A stretch of 5,744 bases of DNA from Methylococcaceae bacterium (GCA_013140465.1 JABFST010000306.1:1-5744); one strand, 5' to 3'; counted from the stretch's first letter, positions 1-5,744 are shown. Notes: generated by a model from the sequence alone, not told the origin. Translations and numbers: made by a program.

Positions 1-62
1 TATATGATCTTACTGGACTTGACATAGACGATAATGCCATAAAACATAGAAATAGTGGGCAT
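1..62 (-). CDS. Partial N-terminus of a DUF4160-like protein (cut by window edge)
   Basis: Only about 20 codons are visible, from an ATG at 62-60 on the minus strand with no stop before the window edge. The translation begins MPTISMFYGIIVY. From memory, this opening is characteristic of small DUF4160 proteins (usually about 80-90 aa, function unknown, often next to DUF2442 genes and found among toxin-antitoxin-like accessory genes). The next residues, VKSSKII, do not resemble the usual continuation, which tends toward MYF.D...HH.PH, so this copy may be divergent or damaged. The ATG lies only 2 nt after the hisF stop, so it is probably cotranscribed with the his genes as the next cistron. The family call is inferred from a very short stretch. 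The reading frame and spacing are seen directly. Confidence 0.5.
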   Translation of the reverse strand, partial: MPTISMFYGIIVYVKSSKII

Positions 63-64
63 GA

Positions 65-838
65 CTATAACCGTACTTCAATCCCACGCGCCGCCAAATG
101 CCGCTTAGCTTGTTCAATGGTATATTCCCCAAAATGAAATATACTCGCTGCCAGTACCGCGTCGGCTTTGCCTTCGAGTATGCCTTCGGCTAAATGGTCT
201 AAGTTACCCACGCCACCTGAGGCAATCACGGGTACAGATACCGCCTCGCTCACCGCGCGGGTCAAGGGCAAGTTAAAGCCGCTTTTAGTGCCGTCTTTGT
301 CCATGCTGGTCAAGAGAATTTCACCCGCGCCAAATTCAACCATTTTTATGGCCCATTCAACGGCATCTATGCCTGTGCCTTTGCGTCCGCCGTGGGTAAA
401 AATTTCCCAGCGGTTGGGTGCACCTTCGGCACTGACTTTTTTGGCATCAATAGCGACCACGATACATTGCGATCCAAAACGTTCGGCAGCTTCCCGGACA
501 AATTCAGGTCTAAAAATCGCCGCGCTGTTAATGCCGACTTTGTCTGCGCCCGCGTTCAGCATGGTGCGGATGTCATCTAGGGTGCGGATGCCGCCCCCCA
601 CAGTGAGTGGAATAAACACTTCGCTGGCAACTTGTTCGACAACATGAACCATCGTGTTGCGCTCGTGATGGGTGGCAGTGATGTCTAAAAAGGTGATTTC
701 ATCAGCGCCTTCGCGGTCATAACGGCGGGCGATTTCCACGGGGTCACCGGCATCGCGGATGTCTACAAATTTTACGCCTTTAACGACGCGACCGTTATCG
801 ACATCAAGGCAGGGTATTATGCGTTTGGCTAGGCTCAT
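65..838 (-). CDS. hisF: Imidazole glycerol phosphate synthase, cyclase subunit HisF
   Basis: Cytoplasmic cyclase half of imidazole-glycerol-phosphate synthase. It uses ammonia delivered by HisH to turn PRFAR into imidazole glycerol phosphate and AICAR, the fifth step of histidine synthesis. The 257 aa product is full length for the family and is a (beta/alpha)8 barrel. It opens with the family signature [16 protein letters not shown] containing catalytic Asp12; the second catalytic acid is Asp131 in VVAIDAKK. Phosphate-binding loops are visible as GGGIRT (81-86) and ASGGVG (206-211). The ATG overlaps the stop of the preceding unknown gene as ATGA, and a short GGA Shine-Dalgarno lies 8 nt upstream. 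The oddity is the neighbourhood: hisA, normally next to hisF, is separated from it by two unrelated genes, and the gene after hisF is not hisI. Product identity is very secure. Confidence 0.98.
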   Translation of the reverse strand: MSLAKRIIPCLDVDNGRVVKGVKFVDIRDAGDPVEIARRYDREGADEITFLDITATHHERNTMVHVVEQVASEVFIPLTVGGGIRTLDDIRTMLNAGADKVGINSAAIFRPEFVREAAERFGSQCIVVAIDAKKVSAEGAPNRWEIFTHGGRKGTGIDAVEWAIKMVEFGAGEILLTSMDKDGTKSGFNLPLTRAVSEAVSVPVIASGGVGNLDHLAEGILEGKADAVLAASIFHFGEYTIEQAKRHLAARGIEVRL

Positions 839-1167
839 GCAGTTTTTCCATCTGCCAAAGTGTCGTATTGAATGGTGTCATACGGAAAAGATGTTTTGCA
901 AAGACGAAGCGTCAAAATGCTTTCACGGATATGAGGGGTTGTGGTTTTATACAGCAATTCAATTAATTCGTTTAAAGCAGAAGCTTCGTATTTTTTATCT
1001 AGCCATTCATCTTTGACACTAACATTAACAAGAAACACGCCTTGATAAACTTCATCGAAGACAAATGTAGGGATTTTATTTTCCGAATTGTCTTCACCAA
1101 TAGCCCCCATTTTGATGCAGGCTTGCTTAAAGCCTTCCAATTCTGATGTTAATTGTTTTTCATCCAT
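835..1167 (-). CDS. Unrecognised 110 aa protein, second gene of the insert between hisA and hisF
   Basis: I do not recognise this family. The 110 aa product is soluble, with no signal peptide or membrane segment. It appears alpha/beta: an acidic N-terminal helix (about 3-20), a hydrophobic strand pair around [17 protein letters not shown] (35-51), a helix rich in E and L (about 61-73), then [11 protein letters not shown] (79-89). The C-terminus has a small internal repeat, YDTIQ/YDTL (96-104). No nucleotidyltransferase GS...D.D motif is visible, so it is not an obvious MNT-type HEPN partner. Its start overlaps the HEPN-like gene by 19 nt and is preceded by a strong GAGGGG ribosome site, which fixes the ATG at 1167. 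Its stop overlaps the hisF ATG. A sampled stretch (961-1080) is about 31% GC, much lower than the his genes. The tight pairing suggests it works with the HEPN-like protein, for instance as antitoxin or accessory subunit, but that is inference. Confidence 0.8.
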   Translation of the reverse strand: MDEKQLTSELEGFKQACIKMGAIGEDNSENKIPTFVFDEVYQGVFLVNVSVKDEWLDKKYEASALNELIELLYKTTTPHIRESILTLRLCKTSFPYDTIQYDTLADGKTA

Positions 1168-1655
1168 TCCAGTAACCCCTCATCGTCTTTTAATAATTGA
1201 ATAAGCATTTCTACATCGTTAGCATTATTAGAGCCAATCGGAAGGTAACGAGCTTGTTCGCTCCACAATTTTTCTTCCTTCTGATTGCTTGGTGAAGTAG
1301 GATTGTTTGGTGAAGTGGCATTGCTTCGTGCAATTAGTAACCCATAAGTTTCCATTAATTTTAATTGAGAGGCTTTTGCCAGCTGAAATTTTTTTGCCAG
1401 TCCGCTATAAATAAGCAATACACTTAAATCGTGTTTTTTAACAGATTCCCTGACTATTTTTATACCTGTAATTTTGGCATCTTCGTCAAACAAATTATCC
1501 ATATCAAAATTTTCACAAATTTTAGCCTTTAACATTAATTCAACACTATAACCTGCCAAATAAAACGCACCATCATATTTTCCTGCTATGCATAATATTT
1601 CTGCTTCTTCTAATCTCAGTTTGGACAACTGTTTTATTTCGGCAATTGTTTTCAT
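1149..1655 (-). CDS. HEPN-domain-like protein inserted between hisA and hisF
   Basis: A 168 aa, largely helical, soluble protein. The first half resembles HEPN proteins: helix [19 protein letters not shown], then [16 protein letters not shown] (residues 12-46), followed by KKHDLSVLL (73-81), matching the remembered HEPN pattern of paired helices ending in VE..LKA and a later HDL. A C-terminal W131...RY(136-137) and final helix (145-166) also fit that subgroup. HEPN proteins are often RNases in toxin-antitoxin or defence systems, or non-catalytic RNA-binding partners. An R-x5-H arrangement (R69, H75) is present but not in the usual place for the catalytic motif. Residues 112-124 form a low-complexity linker, encoded by an 18-bp tandem repeat. 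The ATG overlaps the hisA stop (ATGA), with AGGG 8 nt upstream at 1664-1667. Part of the gene (1381-1620) is about 30% GC by hand count. The HEPN assignment is likely; nuclease activity is not established. Confidence 0.82.
   Translation of the reverse strand: MKTIAEIKQLSKLRLEEAEILCIAGKYDGAFYLAGYSVELMLKAKICENFDMDNLFDEDAKITGIKIVRESVKKHDLSVLLIYSGLAKKFQLAKASQLKLMETYGLLIARSNATSPNNPTSPSNQKEEKLWSEQARYLPIGSNNANDVEMLIQLLKDDEGLLEWMKNN
1176..1181 (-). promoter_or_regulatory. Strong ribosome binding site for the 110 aa gene
   Basis: GAGGGG on the minus strand sits 8 nt before the ATG at 1167-1165, inside the coding sequence of the HEPN-like gene. It is the clearest Shine-Dalgarno site in the minus-strand cluster and supports this start codon. 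It also suggests the small protein may be made at a higher rate than its overlapping upstream neighbour, an arrangement seen in antitoxin/toxin pairs. Confidence 0.6.
1284..1337 (-). repeat. 18-bp in-frame tandem repeat, about 2.6 copies
   Basis: Two 18-bp units (1284-1301 and 1302-1319) match at 15 of 18 positions, and a third unit begins at 1320 with 10 of the first 11 bases matching before decaying. Because the unit is a multiple of three it repeats in the protein, as SNATSP / NNPTSP / SNQ in the linker of the HEPN-like protein. Copy number changes would lengthen or shorten the linker without a frameshift. Confidence 0.75.
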
Positions 1656-2386
1656 AAATATGACCCTGCAATTCCCTCCGCCTCAGCAAAATCCAAAGTC
1701 CCCTCATAAATCGCCCGCCCGGTAATCGCGCCCATAATGCCTTCGTGCGCGACTTTGCCTAAGGCATGTATATCATTAATATTAGTGATGCCGCCAGAAG
1801 CGATGACCGGGATGGTGATCGCACGCGCCAAGCGGGCCGTGGCTTCGACGTTGACACCTTGCATCATCCCGTCGCGGGCGATGTCGGTGTAGATAATGGC
1901 TTCCACGCCGTCGGCTTCAAAGTGTTTGGCCAGATCGATCACGTCGTGTTTGGACAGCTTGGACCAGCCGTCTATCGCAACTTTACCGTCTTTGGCATCT
2001 AAACCAACGATAATGTGGCGTGGATATTCCAAGGCCATGTTGCTGACAAAATGCGGCTCATTGACGGCTTTAGTGCCGATAATGACGTATTCCACACCCG
2101 CATCCAAATAGCCTTGGATGGTTTCTTCGTCGCGGATACCGCCGCCGATTTGCACGGGGACATGTGGGAAGGCCGTGACGATGGCTTTGATAATGTCAGC
2201 GTTGACAGGCTTGCCCGCAAAAGCGCCGTCCAAATCAACCAAATGGATTCTTTTCGCGCCCGCTTCTACCCAGCGTCTGGCTACCGCGACCGGATCATCA
2301 GAAAAAACCGTATCATCTTCCATACGCCCTTGACGTAAGCGCACACATTTTCCATCTTTTAAATCGATAGCGGGTATTAACAACAT
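1652..2386 (-). CDS. hisA: ProFAR isomerase HisA
   Basis: 1-(5-phosphoribosyl)-5-[(5-phosphoribosylamino)methylideneamino]imidazole-4-carboxamide isomerase. It converts ProFAR to PRFAR, the substrate of the HisH/HisF complex, by an Amadori rearrangement in the cytoplasm. The 244 aa length is standard. The (beta/alpha)8 barrel signature is clear: [16 protein letters not shown] with catalytic Asp8, VGLDAKDG with the second acid Asp130, and phosphate-binding GGGIRD (81-86), ASGGI (196-200) and GRAIYEGT (223-230). The ATG is preceded by AGGA at about 10 nt, within the 33-nt gap after hisH. Its TGA stop is shared as ATGA with the start of the HEPN-like gene instead of leading into hisF. The sampled region 1801-2040 is about 56% GC, in sharp contrast to the insert downstream. 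Confidence 0.98.
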   Translation of the reverse strand: MLLIPAIDLKDGKCVRLRQGRMEDDTVFSDDPVAVARRWVEAGAKRIHLVDLDGAFAGKPVNADIIKAIVTAFPHVPVQIGGGIRDEETIQGYLDAGVEYVIIGTKAVNEPHFVSNMALEYPRHIIVGLDAKDGKVAIDGWSKLSKHDVIDLAKHFEADGVEAIIYTDIARDGMMQGVNVEATARLARAITIPVIASGGITNINDIHALGKVAHEGIMGAITGRAIYEGTLDFAEAEGIAGSYL

Positions 2387-2419
2387 AACTCATGAATCCT
2401 TAACGCGGTAGTGGGCAGG

Positions 2420-3073
2420 TTAAACGTGGCCTTGCCATTGTAAAAAGTTGCTGAGCAGTTGTAGGCCAACCGCTTGGCTTTTTTCGGGGTGAAATTGTAC
2501 TGCAAACACGTTGTCGAGTGCCAAAGCACAGGCAAAGGGCTTGGGGTAGTCCGCCGTGGCGGCAATCACCGCGCTGTTATCGGGTGCGGCGTAATAGCTG
2601 TGCACGAAATAAAAACGGCTGTCTTGGGCGATGTTATGCCATATGGGATGGTCATTGACATGCACTTGATTCCAGCCCATGTGGGGAATTTTTAGCAGAT
2701 TGCCTTGGTCGTCCGTTAAGCCTTCTGGAAACCGCAACACATGCCCGGGTACTATGCCTAGCCCTTGGGTTGTGCCGTTTTCTTCGCTATCGGTCAGCAA
2801 CGCTTGCATCCCTAGGCAAATGCCTAGCAAGGGTTTGGTTTGGGCGACTTGCCGGATAACGTTAGCCAAACCTAAATCGTTAAGGGCTTGCATACAATCG
2901 CCGATGGCACCAACGCCGGGCAACACGACTCGGTCGGCGCGTAAAATCGCCTCGGCATCCGCGACAATTTGCACGTCCACGTTAGTAGCGACCAGTTGCA
3001 GGGCTTTGGCAATGGAATGCAGGTTGCCCATGCCGTAGTCGATGACGGCAACCGTGCTGCTATTTTTTGTCAT
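2420..3073 (-). CDS. hisH: Imidazole glycerol phosphate synthase, glutamine amidotransferase subunit HisH
   Basis: Class I glutamine amidotransferase that hydrolyses glutamine and passes ammonia through the HisF barrel. The 217 aa product has the full catalytic set: nucleophile Cys86 in LLGICLGMQ, and His195 and Glu197 in AVQFHPEKS, with the oxyanion-strand motif PGVGA at 52-56. The start VAVIDYGMGNLHSIAKAL is typical, with a few extra N-terminal residues (MTKNSST). AGGA on the minus strand (3086-3083) lies 9 nt before the ATG, and the gap from the hisB stop is only 18 nt, so the two are one operon. Its partner HisF is encoded three genes downstream, beyond hisA and the insert. Confidence 0.98.
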   Translation of the reverse strand: MTKNSSTVAVIDYGMGNLHSIAKALQLVATNVDVQIVADAEAILRADRVVLPGVGAIGDCMQALNDLGLANVIRQVAQTKPLLGICLGMQALLTDSEENGTTQGLGIVPGHVLRFPEGLTDDQGNLLKIPHMGWNQVHVNDHPIWHNIAQDSRFYFVHSYYAAPDNSAVIAATADYPKPFACALALDNVFAVQFHPEKSQAVGLQLLSNFLQWQGHV

Positions 3074-3091
3074 AAATCATTGTCCTAAAAA

Positions 3092-3685
3092 TCAAAGGCT
3101 ACCTTTGGTGGACGGCATTATACCCGCCATTCGGGCATCGGCGGTAACTGCCATGCGCAAGGCGCGGCCCAAGGCTTTAAAAATGGTTTCGGCAATATGG
3201 TGGGCATTAACGCCTTTTAAGTTGTCTATATGTAAGGTGATGCCCGCATGGTTGACAAAGCCTTGAAAGAATTCCCGGAACAAATCGACATCAAAACTGC
3301 CTATCATGGCGCGTGGGTAGCTCACTTCATAAAACAAACCCGGGCGACCAGAAAAATCGACGACCACTCGGGACAACGCTTCGTCTAAAGGCACATAAGC
3401 ATGTCCGTAACGGGTCAAGCCTTTTTTGTCGCCAATGGCTTTGGCGAAAGCCTGGCCTAAGGTGATGCCGACATCTTCCACGGTGTGGTGGGCATCGATA
3501 GCCAAATCGCCGTGGGCGTTAATATCCATATCAATTAAGCCGTGGCGGGCAATTTGGTCGAGCATGTGGTCCAGAAAGGGTACGCCCGTCACAAAGGTGG
3601 CAACACCTGTGCCGTCTAGGTTAATGGTGCAGGTGATTTGGGTTTCAAGCGTGTTGCGCTCGACGGTTGCAATGCGTTGGCTCAT
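3092..3685 (-). CDS. hisB: Imidazoleglycerol-phosphate dehydratase HisB (monofunctional)
   Basis: Manganese-dependent dehydratase converting imidazole glycerol phosphate to imidazole acetol phosphate. At 197 aa it is the single-domain form, without the fused histidinol-phosphatase domain found in enterobacterial HisB. The two metal-binding motifs are intact: HHTVEDVGI (66-74; His66, His67, Glu70) and NAHHIAE (160-166; His162, His163, Glu166). DEALSR (101-106) and the C-terminal PSTKGSL (191-197) also match the family. The beginning, [16 protein letters not shown], supports the ATG at 3685, although no good Shine-Dalgarno sequence precedes it. It is the first gene of the minus-strand cluster visible here, so transcription probably begins in the 3686-3977 intergenic region. 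Confidence 0.98.
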   Translation of the reverse strand: MSQRIATVERNTLETQITCTINLDGTGVATFVTGVPFLDHMLDQIARHGLIDMDINAHGDLAIDAHHTVEDVGITLGQAFAKAIGDKKGLTRYGHAYVPLDEALSRVVVDFSGRPGLFYEVSYPRAMIGSFDVDLFREFFQGFVNHAGITLHIDNLKGVNAHHIAETIFKALGRALRMAVTADARMAGIMPSTKGSL

Positions 3686-3804
3686 GGTGTGTGGTCTTTG
3701 AGTGGGCTGGAAAAGCCTGTTAGGGATGGGTAACTGCCGATGTTGGCGACTAATCTTTGTAATAATAATCGCTTTTATAAAGCTTGGGCTAGCTAAAATT
3801 TCCC

Positions 3805-3878
3805 CAGCAGGGACTTAAACGTGGTTATGCCGAGTGCATAGCCCTAGGACCTAGGGCTTGTTGAACAGGGCATTAAAC
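3805..3878 (+). repeat. Degenerate direct repeat flanking the inverted repeat
   Basis: CAGCAGGGACTTAAAC (3805-3820) and GAACAGGGCATTAAAC (3863-3878) match at 12 of 16 positions, 58 bp apart, and both are followed within 5 nt by TTAT. The second copy lies in the spacer of the proposed mtnB promoter. The pair could be regulator half-sites or a decayed duplication; chance is possible. Confidence 0.35.
3840..3858. repeat. 8-bp perfect inverted repeat (possible operator)
   Basis: AGCCCTAG (3840-3847) and CTAGGGCT (3851-3858) are perfect inverted arms around GAC. The second arm touches the proposed -35 hexamer of the mtnB promoter. The symmetry, position and lack of a following T-run fit a regulator binding site better than a terminator. 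The function is inferred from position only. Confidence 0.5.
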
Positions 3879-3886
3879 CTTATTAT
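3858..3886 (+). promoter_or_regulatory. Candidate sigma70-type promoter for mtnBDC
   Basis: TTGTTG (3858-3863) and TATTAT (3881-3886) are separated by 17 bp. The -10 box matches the consensus at 5 of 6 positions and the -35 at 3 of 6. Transcription would begin near 3893, leaving a leader of about 85 nt before mtnB. It is the best-spaced pair I found on this strand of the intergenic region. Confidence 0.4.
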
Positions 3887-3901
3887 CTAGCGGACTCGTG
3901 C

Positions 3902-3939
3902 GCAGGTTTAGCCTTCAAGCCCGCATTTGGCAAACCTGC
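3902..3939 (+). repeat. Stem-loop in the predicted mtnB leader
   Basis: GCAGGTTT (3902-3909) pairs perfectly with AAACCTGC (3932-3939). The stem can extend by GCC/GGC (3911-3913 with 3929-3931) across a bulged A, leaving a loop of about 15 nt. It has no following U-tract, so it is not a standard terminator. If the upstream promoter is correct it lies in the 5' untranslated region, where it could affect mRNA stability or translation. It matches no riboswitch I can name. Confidence 0.4.
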
Positions 3940-3977
3940 CCTACCCGTCCATTCCCTTAGCCTACAGGTATCTATGA

Positions 3978-4595
3978 ATGATTTATAGCGATGATTTTCT
4001 TAACGCCGCCCAGCAACTGATAGACGCAGGGCGGTTTATTGACCGCAAAGGCTGGGTGCCGGCCACTAGCGGCAATTTTTCGGCGCGTTTGGCGGATGGT
4101 ACGATAGCCATTACCGTATCGGGCAAACACAAAGGCCAACTTGAACTGGCTGACATTATGCTGATAGACGCAAATGCCCAGCCTTTAGACGGCAAAAAAC
4201 CGTCGGCAGAAACGCTGCTGCACACCAGCTTGTACCAACGCTTTCCAAGTGTGCAAGCAATCTTGCATCCGCATACGCTTAACGCCACCTTAATTTCGCG
4301 GCTTTTTGGCACTGAGCTGGTGTTAAGAGATTACGAACTGCTTAAAGCCCTCAGCGGCATCACCACGCACGAAACCGAAGTGCGTGTGCCTATTTTTGCC
4401 AATGACCAAGACATTCCCCGCTTGGCGGCGCAAGTCGGGCAGTTTTTGGCTACTGGCGTGCCTTGTTATGGCTATATCATTGCCGGACATGGGCTGTACA
4501 CTTGGGGGGCATCAGTACCCGAAACCCTACGCCATCTTGAGGCGTTGGACTTTTTATTTGATTGTGAACTACGGCTACATGGAGCCAAAAACTAA
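3978..4595 (+). CDS. mtnB: Methylthioribulose-1-phosphate dehydratase MtnB
   Basis: Class II aldolase-fold enzyme of the methionine salvage pathway. It dehydrates 5-methylthioribulose-1-phosphate to 2,3-diketo-5-methylthiopentyl-1-phosphate in the cytoplasm. The 205 aa length is normal. Visible motifs are the substrate loop ATSGNFSARL (29-38), SAETLLH (76-82; Glu78), the zinc ligand pair His97 and His99 in ILHPHTLNA, and the third ligand His171 in IAGHGLYTWG. The ATG at 3978 has AGG at 9 nt upstream; another ATG 4 nt earlier opens only a four-codon frame. The stop overlaps the mtnD start by one base (TAATG), indicating coupling. The related class II aldolases such as fuculose-phosphate aldolase are excluded mainly by the mtnD and mtnC neighbours. 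Confidence 0.95.
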   Translation: MIYSDDFLNAAQQLIDAGRFIDRKGWVPATSGNFSARLADGTIAITVSGKHKGQLELADIMLIDANAQPLDGKKPSAETLLHTSLYQRFPSVQAILHPHTLNATLISRLFGTELVLRDYELLKALSGITTHETEVRVPIFANDQDIPRLAAQVGQFLATGVPCYGYIIAGHGLYTWGASVPETLRHLEALDFLFDCELRLHGAKN

Positions 4596-5155
4596 TGAGC
4601 GCATTATCTGTCTATCCCGAACACCAACCCCAACACGGCACGCGCTATACCGCATTTGCCGACATCCAAAGCCAGCTCAGCCCCTTGGGCGTACTCTTTG
4701 AACGCTGGACGGCAAGCGCACCGTTGGCGGCAAATGACGACCAAGCCACTGTCATTTACGCCTACCGCGATGCTATCGGGCGTTTGCAAGAGCAATACCA
4801 GTTCCAATCAGTCGATGTGATTAAGCTGGCGGCTGACCACCCCGAAAAAGCCACGTTCCGGCAAAAATTTTTGGCAGAACACACCCATGATGATTTTGAG
4901 GTGCGCTTTTTTGTCGAAGGCAAGGGCTTGTTTTATCTGCATGTGGGCAACCAAGTGTATGCGGTCTTATGCGAACAAGGCGATCTGATTAGCGTACCCG
5001 CCAACACCACGCACTGGTTTGATATGGGCGAAAACCCCGCGTTTACTTGTATCCGCTTGTTCACGACACCTGACGGCTGGCTGGCTAACTTTACCGGCAG
5101 CGACATTGCCTTACAGTTTCCCACTTTGGACCAATTTGTGGCTGATTTAGCATGA
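4595..5155 (+). CDS. mtnD: Acireductone dioxygenase MtnD
   Basis: Cupin-fold metalloenzyme acting on acireductone (1,2-dihydroxy-3-keto-5-methylthiopentene). With Fe(II) it gives the keto acid precursor of methionine plus formate; with Ni(II) the same protein family makes methylthiopropionate, formate and CO. The sequence does not reveal which metal dominates. The 186 aa product has the complete ligand set, His96, His98 and Glu102 in HTHDDFEVRFF and His140 in TTHWFDMG. As I recall, this is the same numbering as the Klebsiella enzyme. GGAG at 4581-4584 lies 10 nt before the ATG, inside the end of mtnB. The stop overlaps the mtnC start as ATGA. It uses the product of MtnC, so its gene precedes that of the enzyme acting before it. 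Confidence 0.97.
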   Translation: MSALSVYPEHQPQHGTRYTAFADIQSQLSPLGVLFERWTASAPLAANDDQATVIYAYRDAIGRLQEQYQFQSVDVIKLAADHPEKATFRQKFLAEHTHDDFEVRFFVEGKGLFYLHVGNQVYAVLCEQGDLISVPANTTHWFDMGENPAFTCIRLFTTPDGWLANFTGSDIALQFPTLDQFVADLA

Positions 5156-5744
5156 TTAAGGCCATCGTCACCGATATTGAAGGCACAACTTCGTCCTTGG
5201 CGTTTGTAAAAGACGTGCTGTTCCCTTATTCACGCGCCAATCTGGCAAGCTTCGTCCGCAGCCAACAACACCTACCCGCCGTAAAAAGTCTGCTGGCGGA
5301 CACCAGCGCGGTGGTCGGCGCAAACTTGGATACCGAACAAGCTATCGCGCAATTGCTGGCTTGGAGCGATGCCGACCAAAAAATCACGCCGTTAAAATCC
5401 TTGCAAGGCTTGATTTGGGAAGCGGGTTATCAACAAGGCGCATTCCAAGGCCATATCTACGCCGATGCCGCCACCAAGCTTAAGGCATGGCACGAGCAGG
5501 GACTGGCACTTTATGTGTATTCTTCGGGTTCGGTGCAAGCGCAACAGCTGTTATTTGCGCATACGCCGTTTGGTGATTTAACGCCGTTGTTTTCAGGCTA
5601 TTTTGATACCCATATAGGCGGCAAACGGGATCCGGCATCTTATCTGCACATCAGCGCAGACCTGGCGATACCTGCACAGCAAGTGCTGTTTTTGTCGGAT
5701 ATTAAAGAGGAGTTGGATGCCGCGAAAACGGCAGGATTACAGAC
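5152..5744 (+). CDS. mtnC: Enolase-phosphatase E1 MtnC (3' end beyond window)
   Basis: Bifunctional HAD-superfamily enzyme that enolises 2,3-diketo-5-methylthiopentyl-1-phosphate and then dephosphorylates it to acireductone, linking MtnB to MtnD. The frame is open from the ATG at 5152 to the window end, giving 197 codons; full-length homologues are about 225-230 aa, so roughly 30 residues are missing. HAD motifs are all visible: motif I TDIEGTT (Asp8, Glu10), motif II YSSGS (123-127), the motif III lysine in GGKRDP (Lys158) and motif IV LFLSDIKEELDAA (179-191; Asp183). The ATG overlaps the mtnD stop (ATGA) and has only a weak Shine-Dalgarno sequence, so translation probably depends on coupling. 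No frameshift is seen. Confidence 0.96.
   Translation, partial: MIKAIVTDIEGTTSSLAFVKDVLFPYSRANLASFVRSQQHLPAVKSLLADTSAVVGANLDTEQAIAQLLAWSDADQKITPLKSLQGLIWEAGYQQGAFQGHIYADAATKLKAWHEQGLALYVYSSGSVQAQQLLFAHTPFGDLTPLFSGYFDTHIGGKRDPASYLHISADLAIPAQQVLFLSDIKEELDAAKTAGLQ

Larger units (their letters stand above)
3686..3977. other. Divergent intergenic region between hisB and mtnB
   Basis: No coding potential is apparent. The hisB side (about 3751-3800) is AT-rich and contains the small palindrome GCTTT-TAT-AAAGC (3771-3783). Minus-strand TATTAT-like hexamers occur here, but none has a well-spaced -35 box, so the his promoter cannot be placed. I saw no histidine-rich leader peptide on the minus strand. 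The mtnB side carries the promoter, inverted repeats and leader stem-loop listed separately. Confidence 0.75.

Noticed and set aside
19..24. Perfect TTGACA hexamer on the plus strand
   Set aside because: No -10 box lies at proper spacing, and it falls inside the minus-strand DUF4160-like frame.
168..647. 159-codon open frame on the plus strand inside hisF
   Set aside because: It is antisense to a complete, motif-rich hisF and its translation shows no recognisable domain.
759..1016. Plus-strand open frame crossing the hisF start and the 110 aa gene
   Set aside because: It straddles two minus-strand genes, has no good ribosome site and shows no domain features.
835..1655. Classical HEPN/MNT toxin-antitoxin pair
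   Set aside because: The 110 aa protein lacks the GS...D.D nucleotidyltransferase motif, so only the HEPN half is supported.
835..1655. Insertion sequence or integron cassette carrying the two-gene insert
   Set aside because: No transposase, integrase, terminal inverted repeats or attC-like site were seen at the borders.
2015..2338. 107-codon plus-strand frame inside hisA
   Set aside because: It is antisense to conserved hisA barrel motifs, so a compositional shadow.
3426..3701. 91-codon plus-strand frame over the hisB start
   Set aside because: It is antisense to the hisB metal-binding region, and its Trp/Ser/Met-rich product looks like a reading-frame shadow.
3686..3800. Histidine attenuator leader peptide upstream of hisB
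   Set aside because: No minus-strand ATG followed by a run of His codons, and no terminator hairpin with a U-tract.
3840..3939. Rho-independent terminators formed by the inverted repeats
   Set aside because: Neither stem is followed by a T-run on either strand in the right place.

Overview
The window carries two divergently oriented biosynthetic gene clusters separated by about 290 bp. It looks like a gammaproteobacterial chromosome: monofunctional HisB (197 aa), the order hisB-hisH-hisA-hisF, an mtnB-mtnD-mtnC cluster and roughly 50-55% GC coding sequence fit that group. A Methylococcales-like or sulfur-oxidiser-like lineage is a guess from general resemblance and cannot be fixed without a search.

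Minus strand (3685 down to 1): part of a histidine operon, read hisB (3685-3092), hisH (3073-2420), hisA (2386-1652), two non-histidine genes (1655-1149 and 1167-835), then hisF (838-65). It ends with the start of another gene at 62, cut by the window edge, whose first residues look like a DUF4160 protein. HisH and HisF form the two-subunit imidazole-glycerol-phosphate synthase, HisA makes its substrate, and HisB dehydrates its product, so four consecutive pathway steps are here. hisG, hisD, hisC and hisI/E are not in the window.

The most unusual part is the two-gene insert between hisA and hisF. The first gene encodes a HEPN-like protein of 168 aa, and the second a 110 aa protein I do not recognise. 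Sampled stretches of the insert are about 30% GC, against about 56% in the adjacent hisA. Even so, the insert is joined to both his genes by ATGA stop/start overlaps, so hisA, the insert and hisF are arranged as one translationally coupled chain. This looks like an acquired accessory pair, possibly toxin-antitoxin or defence related, placed in a housekeeping operon.

Plus strand (3978 to the end): mtnB, mtnD and a truncated mtnC, three consecutive steps of the methionine salvage pathway from methylthioribulose-1-phosphate to the keto acid precursor of methionine. The genes overlap by 1 and 4 nt and are evidently one operon. The intergenic region (3686-3977) holds a plausible sigma70-type promoter for the mtn genes, an 8-bp inverted repeat just upstream of it, a degenerate direct repeat, and a stem-loop in the predicted 5' leader. 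No RNA genes, CRISPR arrays or insertion sequences were seen.
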